Shown here in pieces: positions 1 to 7,314 of a stretch of 27,134 bases of DNA. Origin of the DNA: Thermoleophilia bacterium (lineage in GTDB: Bacteria > Actinomycetota > Thermoleophilia > Gaiellales > Gaiellaceae); assembly GCA_014534155.1 (NCBI GenBank), contig JACVSB010000003.1, positions 1-27,134 on the forward strand, written 5' to 3'. The number at the start of each line of letters is the position of its first letter. Position 1 is the first letter of the stretch. The position numbers were made by a program, and so were the translations under genes. Under the pieces are notes generated by a model, which saw nothing but the letters and a program-made list of their open reading frames with translations, ran no database searches and was not told the origin of the DNA.

Positions 1-1
1 C

Positions 2-541
2 CTCGCTCCCTCGGGGATCCCCGACCCGAGGGTCGACGCGAGCGCGACCCGCGCCGCGCTCGCTGCGCCGGCCGGCTGGGTGCGCGGCCACGCGGGGCGC
101 GACGCCGTGCTCCTCTTCTACTCGCCGGTCTACGCGGAGGCCCTCGCTGGCACCCGCCATTCGACCGCGATCTCGCGCTCCGGTCGCCCGCTCGCCATGG
201 CCGAGCGGGCGGATTACCCCGCTTCGTCAGTCGTCGTCGCGCTGCCCCTGTACGACACGCTCGTGCGCGAGCGCGCGCTCGTGCGCCGGCTGGGAGCGCG
301 GGCCGAGGTGGCCGTCTTCCCCGGCTGGCTGATCGTGAAGGCGCCGGGGCCCTTCGCAAGCCCGCACGCGGTCTGGCGGACGGGACGTGACGCCCTCGTC
401 GCCGTCCACGGCTCGACCTACCGCCGATCGTTCGCCTTCCGGCGGCAGCTGCGCGCCGGCCTCGTCACCGTGTGCGACGCGCTCGCGGAGCTCCGCGAGC
501 CGTGCTCGCAGCGCACGCTGCCCCGGCAAACGCGCGGCTAG
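2..541 (+). CDS. C-terminal part of an unidentified protein, cut by the window edge
   Basis: The reading frame is open from base 2 to the TAG at 539-541, so the gene begins before the window. A GTG at base 80 lies inside the frame and is unlikely to be the true start, because the residues before it read as ordinary protein. The 179 visible residues are soluble, with alternating beta-rich and arginine-rich segments such as DAVLLFYSPVYAEAL and VAVFPGWLIVKAPG. There is no membrane segment in this part. The general look, and the facing polyprenol-phosphate-type GT2 gene, would suit the soluble tail of a membrane glycosyltransferase, but no diagnostic motif is visible and I do not assign a function. 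Its stop overlaps the stop of the facing gene in a shared CTAG. Confidence 0.6.
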   Translation, partial: LAPSGIPDPRVDASATRAALAAPAGWVRGHAGRDAVLLFYSPVYAEALAGTRHSTAISRSGRPLAMAERADYPASSVVVALPLYDTLVRERALVRRLGARAEVAVFPGWLIVKAPGPFASPHAVWRTGRDALVAVHGSTYRRSFAFRRQLRAGLVTVCDALAELREPCSQRTLPRQTRG

Positions 542-1530
542 ACGCCCGGCTCGCGGCGGCCGTCGAGCTCGCCGCGGATCGCGTACAGCGGCCGGCCCTC
601 GACGTCCCGCTGCAGGCGGCCGAGGTACTCCCCCACGAGCGCGAAGATGAACCCCTGGATCCCGAGGATCGCGAGGACGAGCGAGGCGAGGAAGAGCTGG
701 CCCGGGAAGTCGTCCCGGACGACCCAGACGACGAGCCCCCAGATCCCGGCGGCGACGGAGAGGAGCGACGAGGCGATCCCGATCGTGATCCCCGCCCACT
801 GGATGGGCTGCGGCCAGAAGCCCGCGAGCACGTGGAGCGCGACGCGTATGAGGCCCAGCCACGTGTAGCGCGAGCGGCCCTGACGCGCACGGTGGTCGAT
901 GTCCACCTCGATCACGCTCGCGCCGGTCGAGAGCACGAGCGCCTTCGTGAACTTCTGCTTGCCGATCGCCCCTGCCATCGAGAGGAGCGCCTCCCGGCGG
1001 TACGCGTTGAACGAGCAGCCGAAGTCGGCGATGTCCGCCCTGGTGAAGCTCCGCAGCATGCGGTTCACGAGCTTCGAGGGGAGCGTGCGCGCCCAGCCCT
1101 CCTTGCGCGTCCGCCGCCGGCCGCTGGCGACGTCGTAGCCCGCGTCGACCGCCCGGATGAGCCCAACGATCTCCTCCGGCGAGTTCTGGAGGTCGGCGTC
1201 CATCGTGACGACGACGTCACCGCGCGCCCGCACGATGCCGGCGTGCATCGCCGGGTGCTGCCCGAAGTTCCGCTTGAAGCGGACGGCCCGCACCCTCGGG
1301 TCGGCGCGGTGGATCGCCTCGAGCGTGGCCCACGTCCGGTCGCGCGAGCCGTCGTCGACGAAGATGAGCTCGAAGGGGCGCCCGAGCGCGTCGAGCGCGG
1401 CGCTCGTCTGCCGGTGGACCTCGAGGATCGCCGCTTCCTCGTTGTAGACCGTGATCACGACGGAGACGAGCGGATCCCGGGCTTCCTCTCCCGCGAGCAG
1501 CGCGTCGACGCCGAGCTCGGTCTGCGCCAT
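538..1530 (-). CDS. GT2 family glycosyltransferase with two C-terminal membrane helices (polyprenol-phosphate type)
   Basis: 330 residues from the ATG at 1530. Residues 20-230 form a GT-A fold: VSVVITVYNEE (22-32), the nucleotide-binding FVDDGSRD (57-64), and the metal-binding TMDADLQ (109-115), the usual DXD-type signature of dolichol/polyprenol-phosphate sugar transferases. Two hydrophobic segments follow (about 240-270 and 278-305), as in GtrB/ArnC-like enzymes that load a sugar onto a lipid carrier at the inner membrane face. The open frame runs further upstream to 1692, but that extension is arginine/serine-rich shadow coding over the TSUP gene. The ATG is supported by a TACGGT box seven bases before it. 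It lies 34 bases after the TSUP gene. Sugar and lipid carrier cannot be told from sequence. Confidence 0.9.
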   Translation of the reverse strand: MAQTELGVDALLAGEEARDPLVSVVITVYNEEAAILEVHRQTSAALDALGRPFELIFVDDGSRDRTWATLEAIHRADPRVRAVRFKRNFGQHPAMHAGIVRARGDVVVTMDADLQNSPEEIVGLIRAVDAGYDVASGRRRTRKEGWARTLPSKLVNRMLRSFTRADIADFGCSFNAYRREALLSMAGAIGKQKFTKALVLSTGASVIEVDIDHRARQGRSRYTWLGLIRVALHVLAGFWPQPIQWAGITIGIASSLLSVAAGIWGLVVWVVRDDFPGQLFLASLVLAILGIQGFIFALVGEYLGRLQRDVEGRPLYAIRGELDGRREPGV

Positions 1531-1537
1531 GGTGCGG

Positions 1538-1543
1538 ACCGTA
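1538..1543 (-). promoter_or_regulatory. Candidate -10 box for the GT2 gene (leaderless start)
   Basis: On the minus strand the bases read TGG-TACGGT, an extended -10-like box, then seven bases, then the ATG at 1530. A transcript from here would begin at or next to the start codon. No clear -35 is seen. The call rests on position and on the same layout at several other starts in the window. Confidence 0.4.
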
Positions 1544-1564
1544 CCAAGCCTCTCCGCGCGGCGG

Positions 1565-2338
1565 CTACGCGAGCGCGAGGCGGATCCCCGCCAGGGTAAG
1601 GACGGTCGCGAGCGAGAGACGGACGGCGCGCTCCGGCAGCCGCACCGAGAGCTGGCTCCCGAGCAGGATGCCCGGCACCGAGCCGAGCGCAAGCCACCCC
1701 GTCGCGGCGAGGTCGACGTTGTCGGCGCTCAGGTGCGCGAGCCCCGCCGCCCAGAGGAGAACGGCGGCATGGAAGATGTCCGTCCCCACGATCTTCGGCG
1801 CGGTGAACGGGAAGAGGAGAAGCAGCATGAGGCCGAAGTACGTCCCGCTCCCGACGGACGTGAGCCCGAGGATGAAGCCGCCCGAGAGGCCGACCGCCAG
1901 CGCTGCGAGCCGGTCGCGGTTCCGCAGCCGGTAGGGGCGCTCGTCCGGCTCACGACGGTGCAGGAACGTGCGGGCGACGAGGCCGAGGGCGCCCAGCACC
2001 AGCGCCACGCCGAGGATCGTGCTGGCCACGTCGTTCACGTCGTCCCCGTAGCGGCGCTGGAGGAGCTCGACGACCCACACGCCGGCCAGGGAGGCGGGCA
2101 CGGAGCCGAGCGCGAGCCAAAAGGCGAGGCGCGCGTGCACGTTTCCGAGCACACGGTGCCGCCAGGCGCCGATCGTCTTGAAGATCGCGCCGTGCAGGAT
2201 GTCCGTGCCGACGGCGACAACCACGTTGAAGTCGAAGACGAGGATGAGGACGGGCGTCATCAGGCTGCCGCCGCCCATCCCCGTGAACCCGACGAGGAGC
2301 CCGATCAGGAGGCCGGTGAGCGTGAGCTCCCAGGTCAT
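1565..2338 (-). CDS. TSUP (TauE/SafE-type) anion exporter
   Basis: 257 residues with about eight hydrophobic helices arranged as two similar halves. The family signature GFTGMGGGSLMTPVL appears at residues 17-31, and a second, related half begins near GLSGGFILGLTSVGSGTYFG. VGTDILHGAIFK (about 43-54) and VGTDIFHAAVL match as internal duplicates. The TSUP family includes sulfite, sulfoacetate and taurine-related exporters as well as uncharacterised members. Here it lies directly downstream of an operon that makes activated sulfate, sulfite and probably phosphosulfolactate, so export of sulfite or an organosulfonate is a reasonable guess; substrate is inference. The ATG at 2336-2338 has only a weak upstream GTGAGCG. 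The 167-bp inverted-repeat element separates it from sat. Confidence 0.88.
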   Translation of the reverse strand: MTWELTLTGLLIGLLVGFTGMGGGSLMTPVLILVFDFNVVVAVGTDILHGAIFKTIGAWRHRVLGNVHARLAFWLALGSVPASLAGVWVVELLQRRYGDDVNDVASTILGVALVLGALGLVARTFLHRREPDERPYRLRNRDRLAALAVGLSGGFILGLTSVGSGTYFGLMLLLLFPFTAPKIVGTDIFHAAVLLWAAGLAHLSADNVDLAATGWLALGSVPGILLGSQLSVRLPERAVRLSLATVLTLAGIRLALA

Positions 2339-2371
2339 CGCTCACATGCGGGGAGGCGAGATGCGCCTCGC

Positions 2372-2538
2372 CTAGGCGCCTGTCCGGAAGCCCCGGCGCG
2401 CCCCGTGCAGCTGCAAACCGGCGCTGGCGGCGTCCTCAGTCGCGCAAATATGCCTGCGTATTCACGCTCCCTGCGTCCTGGCGAGCGCGCGGTGTTCGCG
2501 TGCCCCAGCATCACGTACGTTCCCGGACAGGCCCCTAG
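2372..2538. repeat. 167-bp element bounded by 16-bp inverted repeats, between sat and the TSUP gene
   Basis: The left arm (2372-2387) reads ctaggcgcctgtccgg. The right arm (2523-2538), read on the other strand, is ctaggggcctgtccgg, so 15 of 16 bases match. The right arm covers the TAG stop of sat (2535-2537). The interior carries short palindromes (TGCAGCTGCA at 2406-2415; ACGTACGT at 2513-2520) and an AT-richer core around 2446-2462 unlike the neighbouring genes. No transposase is inside. It could be a small dispersed non-autonomous element or a structured RNA in the sat-TSUP transcript. I saw no second copy in this window. Confidence 0.6.
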
Positions 2539-3674
2539 CGCGTCCGGTGGGCCTCGATCAGGACCTGCGCGACCTCCGGCCGGGTGAACTCCTCCGGGGG
2601 GAGCTGGCCGCGAGCGAGGAGCTCGCGCACCTGTGTCCCCGAGAGGAAGACCCGCTCTCCCGAGCCGTGGGGACAAGTCTTCGGGGAGGCCATCTGGCCG
2701 CACGCCCGACACCAGAACGAGTGCTCGAAGAACATCGGCTCGACGCCGAGCTCGTCTGGGCCGAACTCGTCGAAGATGAGCTGGGCGTCGTAGCTTCCGT
2801 AGTACGACCCGACGCCCGCGTGGTCCCGCCCGACGATGAAGTGGGAGCAGCCGTAGTTCTTGCGGCAGATGGCGTGCCAGATCGCCTCGCGCGGCCCGGC
2901 GTAGCGCATAGCGGCGGGGAAGGCCGCGACCACGACGCGGTCGCGCGGGTAGTAGTGCTCGACCAGGACGTCGTAGGCCCGGACGCGAACGGCCGCGGGC
3001 GTGTCGTCCGACTTCGTCTCGCCCACGAGCGGGTGGATGAGGAGGCCGTCGACGGTCTCGAGCGCGCACTTCGTCAAGTACTCGTGCGCGCGGTGGATCG
3101 GGTTGCGGGTCTGGAACCCGACGACCCGCCTCCACCCGCGCTGCGAGAAGAGCGCGCGCGTGTCGGCGGGGTCGAGGGCGAGCCGGGGGAAGGGCGGCTC
3201 CGGGCGCTCGAAGACCGTGACCGGCCCGGCGAGGTAAAGCGGCGCCTGCTCGTGGAGGCGCGCCACGCCGGGGTGAGCGCGGTCTCGCGTGCGAAAGCAC
3301 CGCTCCGCCTCGCGCTCGCGGTCGTACGGGAAGACCTCCTCGACCGTCAGCACGGCGAGCGGCCGCTCCTCGCCGTCCACGAGCGCGACCCGGTCGCCCA
3401 CGGGCTCCGACTCGACGGAGAGGCAGACGGGAAGGGCCCACGCGAGACCGCTCACGAGCCGCATCTCGTCGAGGACGCGCTCGTAGTCCTCGCGTCCCAT
3501 GAACCCCGTGAGAGGCGAGAGGGCGCCTGAGGCGAGCATGTCGAGGTCGGCGAGCTCGCGCGGGCGTAGCCGTACGCGCTCCAGACGCTCGAGGTCGTCC
3601 GGCCGCTCGCCGCTCGCGCGGACGAGCTCGCCGCCGTGGGGCGCGACGAGGTGCGTCTCCGCGGTCACGGTCAC
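2535..3674 (-). CDS. sat: ATP sulfurylase (sulfate adenylyltransferase)
   Basis: 379 residues; makes adenosine 5'-phosphosulfate (APS) from sulfate and ATP. The active-site signature [11 protein letters not shown] is at 188-198 and the second nucleotide-binding motif GRDHAG at 282-287, both as in the monofunctional Sat family. A CxxC-x8-C-x-H set (C322, C325, C334, H336) near the C-terminus resembles the zinc site known in some bacterial ATP sulfurylases. The GTG start at 3674 overlaps the TGA of cysC (GTGA), so translation is probably coupled. The longer open frame up to 3878 only shadows cysC. A second in-frame GTG at 3668 is a possible alternative. It is the last gene of the seven-gene sulfur run; its stop lies in the right arm of the inverted-repeat element. 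Confidence 0.96.
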   Translation of the reverse strand: MTVTAETHLVAPHGGELVRASGERPDDLERLERVRLRPRELADLDMLASGALSPLTGFMGREDYERVLDEMRLVSGLAWALPVCLSVESEPVGDRVALVDGEERPLAVLTVEEVFPYDREREAERCFRTRDRAHPGVARLHEQAPLYLAGPVTVFERPEPPFPRLALDPADTRALFSQRGWRRVVGFQTRNPIHRAHEYLTKCALETVDGLLIHPLVGETKSDDTPAAVRVRAYDVLVEHYYPRDRVVVAAFPAAMRYAGPREAIWHAICRKNYGCSHFIVGRDHAGVGSYYGSYDAQLIFDEFGPDELGVEPMFFEHSFWCRACGQMASPKTCPHGSGERVFLSGTQVRELLARGQLPPEEFTRPEVAQVLIEAHRTR

Positions 3675-4270
3675 GCGCGCATCCCGGCGACCACCAGCCC
3701 GAGCTCCTCCAGCTTGCCGACGACCGCGCGCGCGCTCTCCTCGGGCGACTGCTCCTCGGTCTCGAGGACGACATCCGGCGCGGTCGGCTCCTCGTAGGGG
3801 TCGTCGACGCCGGTGAAGCCCCTGATCTCGCCCGCAAACGCCTTCTCGTACAGGCCCTTCACGTCGCGGCGCGCGCACTCCTCCACGGACGCCTTCACGT
3901 AGACCTCCAGGAAGGGCCCGAACTCCTCGACGGCCGCGCGCGCCCGCGCCCGCGTCTCCTCGTACGGGGAGATCGCGGCGCAGATAACGGCGGCTCCGTG
4001 GCGCGTGAGGCGCGCCGCCACCCAGCCGATCCGCTCGATGTTCGTGTCGCGATCCTCGCGCGAGAAGCCGAGGCCCTTGGAGAGGTGCGTGCGGACAGTG
4101 TCCCCGTCCAGGTACTCCACGAGGAGCCCCCGCTCCTCGAGCTCCGGGCCGACGAGGTGCGAGACCGTCGTCTTGCCCGAGCCCGAGAGGCCCGTGAACC
4201 AGATGGTGAACCCGCCGCCGCGGACGCGGTCGGATACGGGGTGCTCCTGCGCGTAGATGTGATCGGTCAT
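3671..4270 (-). CDS. cysC: Adenylylsulfate (APS) kinase
   Basis: 199 residues, normal length for a stand-alone APS kinase, which phosphorylates APS to PAPS. The P-loop GLSGSGKT is at 27-34, the APS-binding region [20 protein letters not shown] at 56-75, [12 protein letters not shown] at 96-107, and [10 protein letters not shown] at 135-144; all are family landmarks. The ATG at 4268-4270 overlaps the TGA of cysH as ATGA, and its own stop overlaps the sat start as GTGA. Because the adjacent CysH looks APS-specific, CysC is not needed for sulfite formation and may feed PAPS to sulfotransfer elsewhere; that split of the APS pool is inference. Confidence 0.96.
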   Translation of the reverse strand: MTDHIYAQEHPVSDRVRGGGFTIWFTGLSGSGKTTVSHLVGPELEERGLLVEYLDGDTVRTHLSKGLGFSREDRDTNIERIGWVAARLTRHGAAVICAAISPYEETRARARAAVEEFGPFLEVYVKASVEECARRDVKGLYEKAFAGEIRGFTGVDDPYEEPTAPDVVLETEEQSPEESARAVVGKLEELGLVVAGMRA

Positions 4271-4998
4271 CGAGCTCCTTGCGTTGCGGCTTCGAGGTGG
4301 ATGCCGCACTCGAGCTTGTCGGAACCTGCCCAGCGGCCGGCCCGCTCCTCCTCGTCCGGCCTCGTCGGACGGGTACACGGAATGCAGCCGATCGAACGGT
4401 AACCGACGTCGTGCAGCGGGTTGTAGGGGATCTCGTTGGCGACGATGTAGCGCCACACGTCGTCTTCCGACCAGTCCGCGAGCGGCTGCACCTTCCAGAC
4501 GCCGTAGCGCTCTGAGCGCTCGAGCTTGCGCGCGTTCACCCGCGAGGGCGACTGCTCGCGCCGGATCCCGGAGACCCAGGCGTCGTACGGGCGCAGAGCC
4601 TCGATCAGGGGCTCGACCTTGCGGACGTGGCAGCAGCGATCGGGGTTGTGCTCCCACAGGTTCGGGCCCTCGCGGCGGTGCTGCTCGGCCACGGTGAGGA
4701 CGTCGGGGCGGATGAGCGAGAGCCCGTAGCGCTCGACCAGCCGCTCGCGGGTCTCGTACGTCTCGCGGAAGAAGAGGTGGGTGTCGAGCTCGACGACGTC
4801 GAGCTCGAGCCCGAGCTCGGAGACCATGTGCACGAGGACGGAGGACTGCTTCTGCCAGGAGCAGGAGAGGCAGAGGCGGTCGCCGAACTCGCCGGCGGCC
4901 CAGCGCAGGAGCTCCTCGGCGGACAGCGCCTCCAGGTCGGCGAGCGGGAGGTCGGCGCCCGCGGCCCGCGCGTCCTCAAGCCGTAGGCTCTCGCTCAC
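4267..4998 (-). CDS. cysH: Adenylylsulfate (APS) reductase, [4Fe-4S] type
   Basis: 243 residues of the PAPS/APS reductase family. It carries the cysteine pattern of the iron-sulfur, APS-using branch: CC at 122-123 and CxxC at 205/208. The catalytic C-terminal ECGIHL is at 230-235 (C231). The N-terminal nucleotide-binding region [17 protein letters not shown] (42-58) replaces the usual SxxGxQ-type loop. The reaction yields sulfite and AMP, with thioredoxin-like reductants in the family. The start is a GTG at 4998, giving a 23-base overlap with the comA end. No sulfite reductase gene is next to it, while ComA, a sulfite-consuming enzyme, is encoded immediately upstream, so sulfite may be delivered to ComA. 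Confidence 0.94.
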   Translation of the reverse strand: MSESLRLEDARAAGADLPLADLEALSAEELLRWAAGEFGDRLCLSCSWQKQSSVLVHMVSELGLELDVVELDTHLFFRETYETRERLVERYGLSLIRPDVLTVAEQHRREGPNLWEHNPDRCCHVRKVEPLIEALRPYDAWVSGIRREQSPSRVNARKLERSERYGVWKVQPLADWSEDDVWRYIVANEIPYNPLHDVGYRSIGCIPCTRPTRPDEEERAGRWAGSDKLECGIHLEAATQGAR

Positions 4999-5761
4999 GG
5001 AGCAGCACCTCCCGGAGGGTGTCGGCGCGCAGGCCGAGGCGCAGGGTCTCGAGCGGGATCACCTCGTCCGGCGGGATGTTCCCGAGGTTCACGTCCGGCC
5101 CGAACTGGCGGACGAACCAGGCCTGCGAGGACTTCGTCGGCGCCTCGAAGATGATCTCGCCCACGTCGATCCCGTGCACGATCTCCTCGATGAGGCCGGT
5201 CCGCATCTCCCCGGTGGGGCGGAAGATCCCGGCGGTCCCGCTCTCGCGTCCCTCCGTGATCACCTTCCAGGCTCCCGCCGCGAGCTCGTCGCGCATCCAC
5301 TCGACCCACTGGTACGGCGCGTAGACGACGTCCGCGTCCTTCGAGCCGACCTCGGAAAGGACGACGAAGTCGCGGGCGAGGAGCGAGATCAGCTCCAGCT
5401 TGCGCTCGTGCGGGAGGTCGATCGTCCCGTCCGAGACCTCGACGTGCGAGATCCGGTTCTCGAGCAGCCAGCTGCGATACTCGTCCAGCCGCTCGCGTGC
5501 TACGGCAGCCTCGAAGAGGGTTCCGCCGCACACGACCGGGGTCTCGAAGCTGCGGTAGAGCGCGATCTTCTTCTCCAGGTTGCGGGTCACGTACGAGGTG
5601 CCCCAGCCGAGCTTGACCACGTCGACGTACTCGCCGGCGGTGTCGAAGAGCCCCTCGATCTCCCGCAGGTTCAGGCCCTTGTCGATCACGTGCGTGAGCC
5701 CCTGCGCGCGCGGCTTCGCGCTCCGGGCAGGGACGTCGAGAAAACCGTCAGATTCGCGCAT
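4976..5761 (-). CDS. comA: Phosphosulfolactate synthase (ComA family)
   Basis: 261 residues, typical for the family, a TIM barrel that adds sulfite to phosphoenolpyruvate to give (2R)-phospho-3-sulfolactate. Family blocks in order: GLTHVIDKGL (21-30), YVDVVKLGWGTS (45-56), VVCGGTLFE (77-85), ISHVEVSDGTIDL (104-116), VVLSEVGSKD (133-142), and the C-terminal GEIIFEAPTKSSQAWFVRQFG. In methanogens and in Xanthobacter this reaction opens coenzyme M synthesis; a Bacillus relative makes sulfolactate for spores. The ATG at 5761 overlaps the end of the fumarase beta gene by 14 bases. Lying between a fumarase pair and the sulfate-activation genes is the notable point. No ComB-like phosphatase or sulfolactate dehydrogenase is seen in the window. 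The enzyme class is secure; the end product is not. Confidence 0.93.
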   Translation of the reverse strand: MRESDGFLDVPARSAKPRAQGLTHVIDKGLNLREIEGLFDTAGEYVDVVKLGWGTSYVTRNLEKKIALYRSFETPVVCGGTLFEAAVARERLDEYRSWLLENRISHVEVSDGTIDLPHERKLELISLLARDFVVLSEVGSKDADVVYAPYQWVEWMRDELAAGAWKVITEGRESGTAGIFRPTGEMRTGLIEEIVHGIDVGEIIFEAPTKSSQAWFVRQFGPDVNLGNIPPDEVIPLETLRLGLRADTLREVLLREREPTA

Positions 5762-6332
5762 AGATCTCCTCGAGACGCTTGCGCGCCTCAGCCTCGACGT
5801 CGTGGTAGAGGGACGTTCCGTGCGCGTCGATCGCCACGGTGAGCGGGCCGAAGTCCCGGACACGGAACTTCCACAGACACTCCGGCATGAGCTCCTCCCA
5901 CGCCACCTCCTCGATCTCCTCGATCTGGGTCGTCTCCAGCGCCGCCGCCCCGCCGACGATCGCGAGGTACACCATCCCCAGGCGCTGCATCGGCTCGATC
6001 GCCTCGTCCGGCAGGCCGCCCTTGCCGCAGATCGCGCGCACGCCGTACTCGCGCCCCAGCGGCTCCGTGAAGCGGACCATGCGAGCGCTCGTGGTCGTCC
6101 CCACGCAGATCGGCTCGTAGCGTCCGGGCCCGAGCTTGCGCACGTTCGGCGCGGTGTGCAGGAGGAGCGCGCCGGTGAGGTCGAACGGCGGCGCTTGCGC
6201 ACCGTCGAAGATCCGGATCTGCGTGCGGTCGCGGATCCCGATGACGTGCCCGTCCACGGTCAGCGAGTCGCCCGCGCGCAGCTCGCGGATCGCTGCCTCG
6301 TCGGTGGGGAAGGTGAGGCGCACGTCGGCCAT
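5748..6332 (-). CDS. Class I fumarase-type hydro-lyase, beta (C-terminal) subunit
   Basis: 194 residues, the size of the separate beta subunit in two-gene class I fumarases/tartrate dehydratases. VGTTTSARM (77-85) matches the substrate-binding GPTTxxRM block with G-P changed to G-T, and ICGKGG (101-106) carries the conserved lysine. The tail has FGPLTVAIDAHGTSLY (161-176). The partner alpha subunit, with the iron-sulfur ligands, is encoded just upstream, 88 bases away. Its stop overlaps the comA start. The family dehydrates malate to fumarate or tartrate to oxaloacetate. Since sulfolactate is the sulfonate analogue of malate, the pair may act on a ComA product; ordinary fumarase remains possible. 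The ATG at 6332 was chosen because the upstream extension is alanine/arginine-rich shadow. Confidence 0.9.
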   Translation of the reverse strand: MADVRLTFPTDEAAIRELRAGDSLTVDGHVIGIRDRTQIRIFDGAQAPPFDLTGALLLHTAPNVRKLGPGRYEPICVGTTTSARMVRFTEPLGREYGVRAICGKGGLPDEAIEPMQRLGMVYLAIVGGAAALETTQIEEIEEVAWEELMPECLWKFRVRDFGPLTVAIDAHGTSLYHDVEAEARKRLEEIYARI

Positions 6333-6365
6333 GCCTACGCCGGCCCTCCGCACTGGGACGTAGCG

Positions 6366-6397
6366 GCGCCGCTCCGCCCGAGGGGCCGGAGCGGCGC
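6366..6397. promoter_or_regulatory. Strong hairpin in the alpha-beta fumarase intergenic gap
   Basis: An 11-bp perfect inverted repeat (gcgccgctccg at 6366-6376 and its complement at 6387-6397) encloses a 10-base loop. It lies in the only real gap (6333-6420) of the seven-gene run, 33 bases before the beta start. No run of T follows on the minus strand, so it is not a standard intrinsic terminator. It may be a processing, stability or attenuation element. Confidence 0.5.
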
Positions 6398-6420
6398 TCG
6401 CAGCGGCACGGCGCCGCGCA

Positions 6421-7314
6421 TCACGCTTCGCGGTCGTAGTCGACGGCACCGTCGGGGCTCACGTGCGCGGTGGCTCGGCGCGCGGCCCAGCACTGGTAGT
6501 TCACGGCGACCGGGTTCAGCGTCATGTGCGTGTCCGCGTGCTCGACGTGGACCGCGAGCGCGGTCACGTCGCCGCCGAGGCCCATGGGCCCGATCCCGGT
6601 TTCGTTCAGGAGCTCGAAGAGCTCCTCCTCGAGCCGGGCGACGAGGGGGTCCCGGTTCCGCGTGCCCACCGGCCGCGCAATCGCCTCCTTGGCCAGGTGC
6701 ATCGCGTAGTCGGCGGATCCGCCGAGGCCCACACCGACGATCCCAGGCGGGCACGGCTTCCCGCCCGCACCCACGATCGAGTCGAGCACGAACCGCTTGA
6801 TCCCGCGCACGCCGTCGGCGGGCACGCACATCTTCAGAAAGCTCATGTTCTCCGAGCCCGAGCCCTTGGGGACGCACTTGACGTCCAGCCCGTCCCACCC
6901 CGGGACGAAGTCCCAGTGGACGATGGGAACCCGGTAGCCGACGTTCTGCCCCGTGTTCTCGCGCGTGAGCGTGTGCACCGTGTTCGAGCGCAGCGGATGC
7001 TCCACCGTCGCGCGCTCCGTGCCTTCGCGAAGCGCCTCGTAGATCCGGGCGGGGTGAAGCGGAAAGGCCTCGCCGACGCGGCAGTAGTACACGGCGATTC
7101 CCGTGTCCTGGCAGACGAGGTTGGCCTCGCTCTCGGCGACCTCGACGTTGCGCACGATCGTCTCGAGCACGCGGCGGCCCGGCACCGACGTCTCTCTCTC
7201 ACGCGCGTCGCGGATCGCGTCGCGCAGATCCTGGGGGATGTCCTTCAGCGCCCACACGTACAGGTGTGCGGCGGCGTCGGCCACGGCCCTCTCGACATCG
7301 ACGGCGACCGCCAC
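6421..7314 (-). CDS. Class I fumarase-type hydro-lyase, alpha ([4Fe-4S]) subunit
   Basis: 297 residues, matching the separate alpha subunit of class I iron-sulfur fumarases. The three expected cluster ligands are C69 in VCQDTG, C188 in GKPCPPG and C275 in VNYQCWAARR; the first two are 119 residues apart, the same spacing I recall for E. coli FumA. Other family blocks are ENTGQNVGYRVPIVHWDFVP (119-138) and PKGSGSENMSFLKM (149-162). The GTG start at 7314 shares one base with the TAG of the flavoprotein gene (TAGTG); the longer frame upstream is a shadow. The product should be an oxygen-sensitive lyase working with the downstream beta subunit. The neighbouring comA raises a sulfonate substrate as an alternative to malate/fumarate. 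Confidence 0.93.
   Translation of the reverse strand: MAVAVDVERAVADAAAHLYVWALKDIPQDLRDAIRDARERETSVPGRRVLETIVRNVEVAESEANLVCQDTGIAVYYCRVGEAFPLHPARIYEALREGTERATVEHPLRSNTVHTLTRENTGQNVGYRVPIVHWDFVPGWDGLDVKCVPKGSGSENMSFLKMCVPADGVRGIKRFVLDSIVGAGGKPCPPGIVGVGLGGSADYAMHLAKEAIARPVGTRNRDPLVARLEEELFELLNETGIGPMGLGGDVTALAVHVEHADTHMTLNPVAVNYQCWAARRATAHVSPDGAVDYDREA

Noticed and set aside
80..541. Complete 153-residue gene starting at the GTG at base 80
   Set aside because: The same frame is open to the window edge with normal-looking protein before the GTG, so the gene is cut by the window.
2339..2534. Known riboswitch (cobalamin, SAM or similar) before the TSUP gene
   Set aside because: I could not place the conserved core of any riboswitch class; the clear structure is the terminal inverted repeat.
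6366..6397. Intrinsic terminator
   Set aside because: The stem is strong, but no T-run follows on the minus strand and operon genes continue directly after it.
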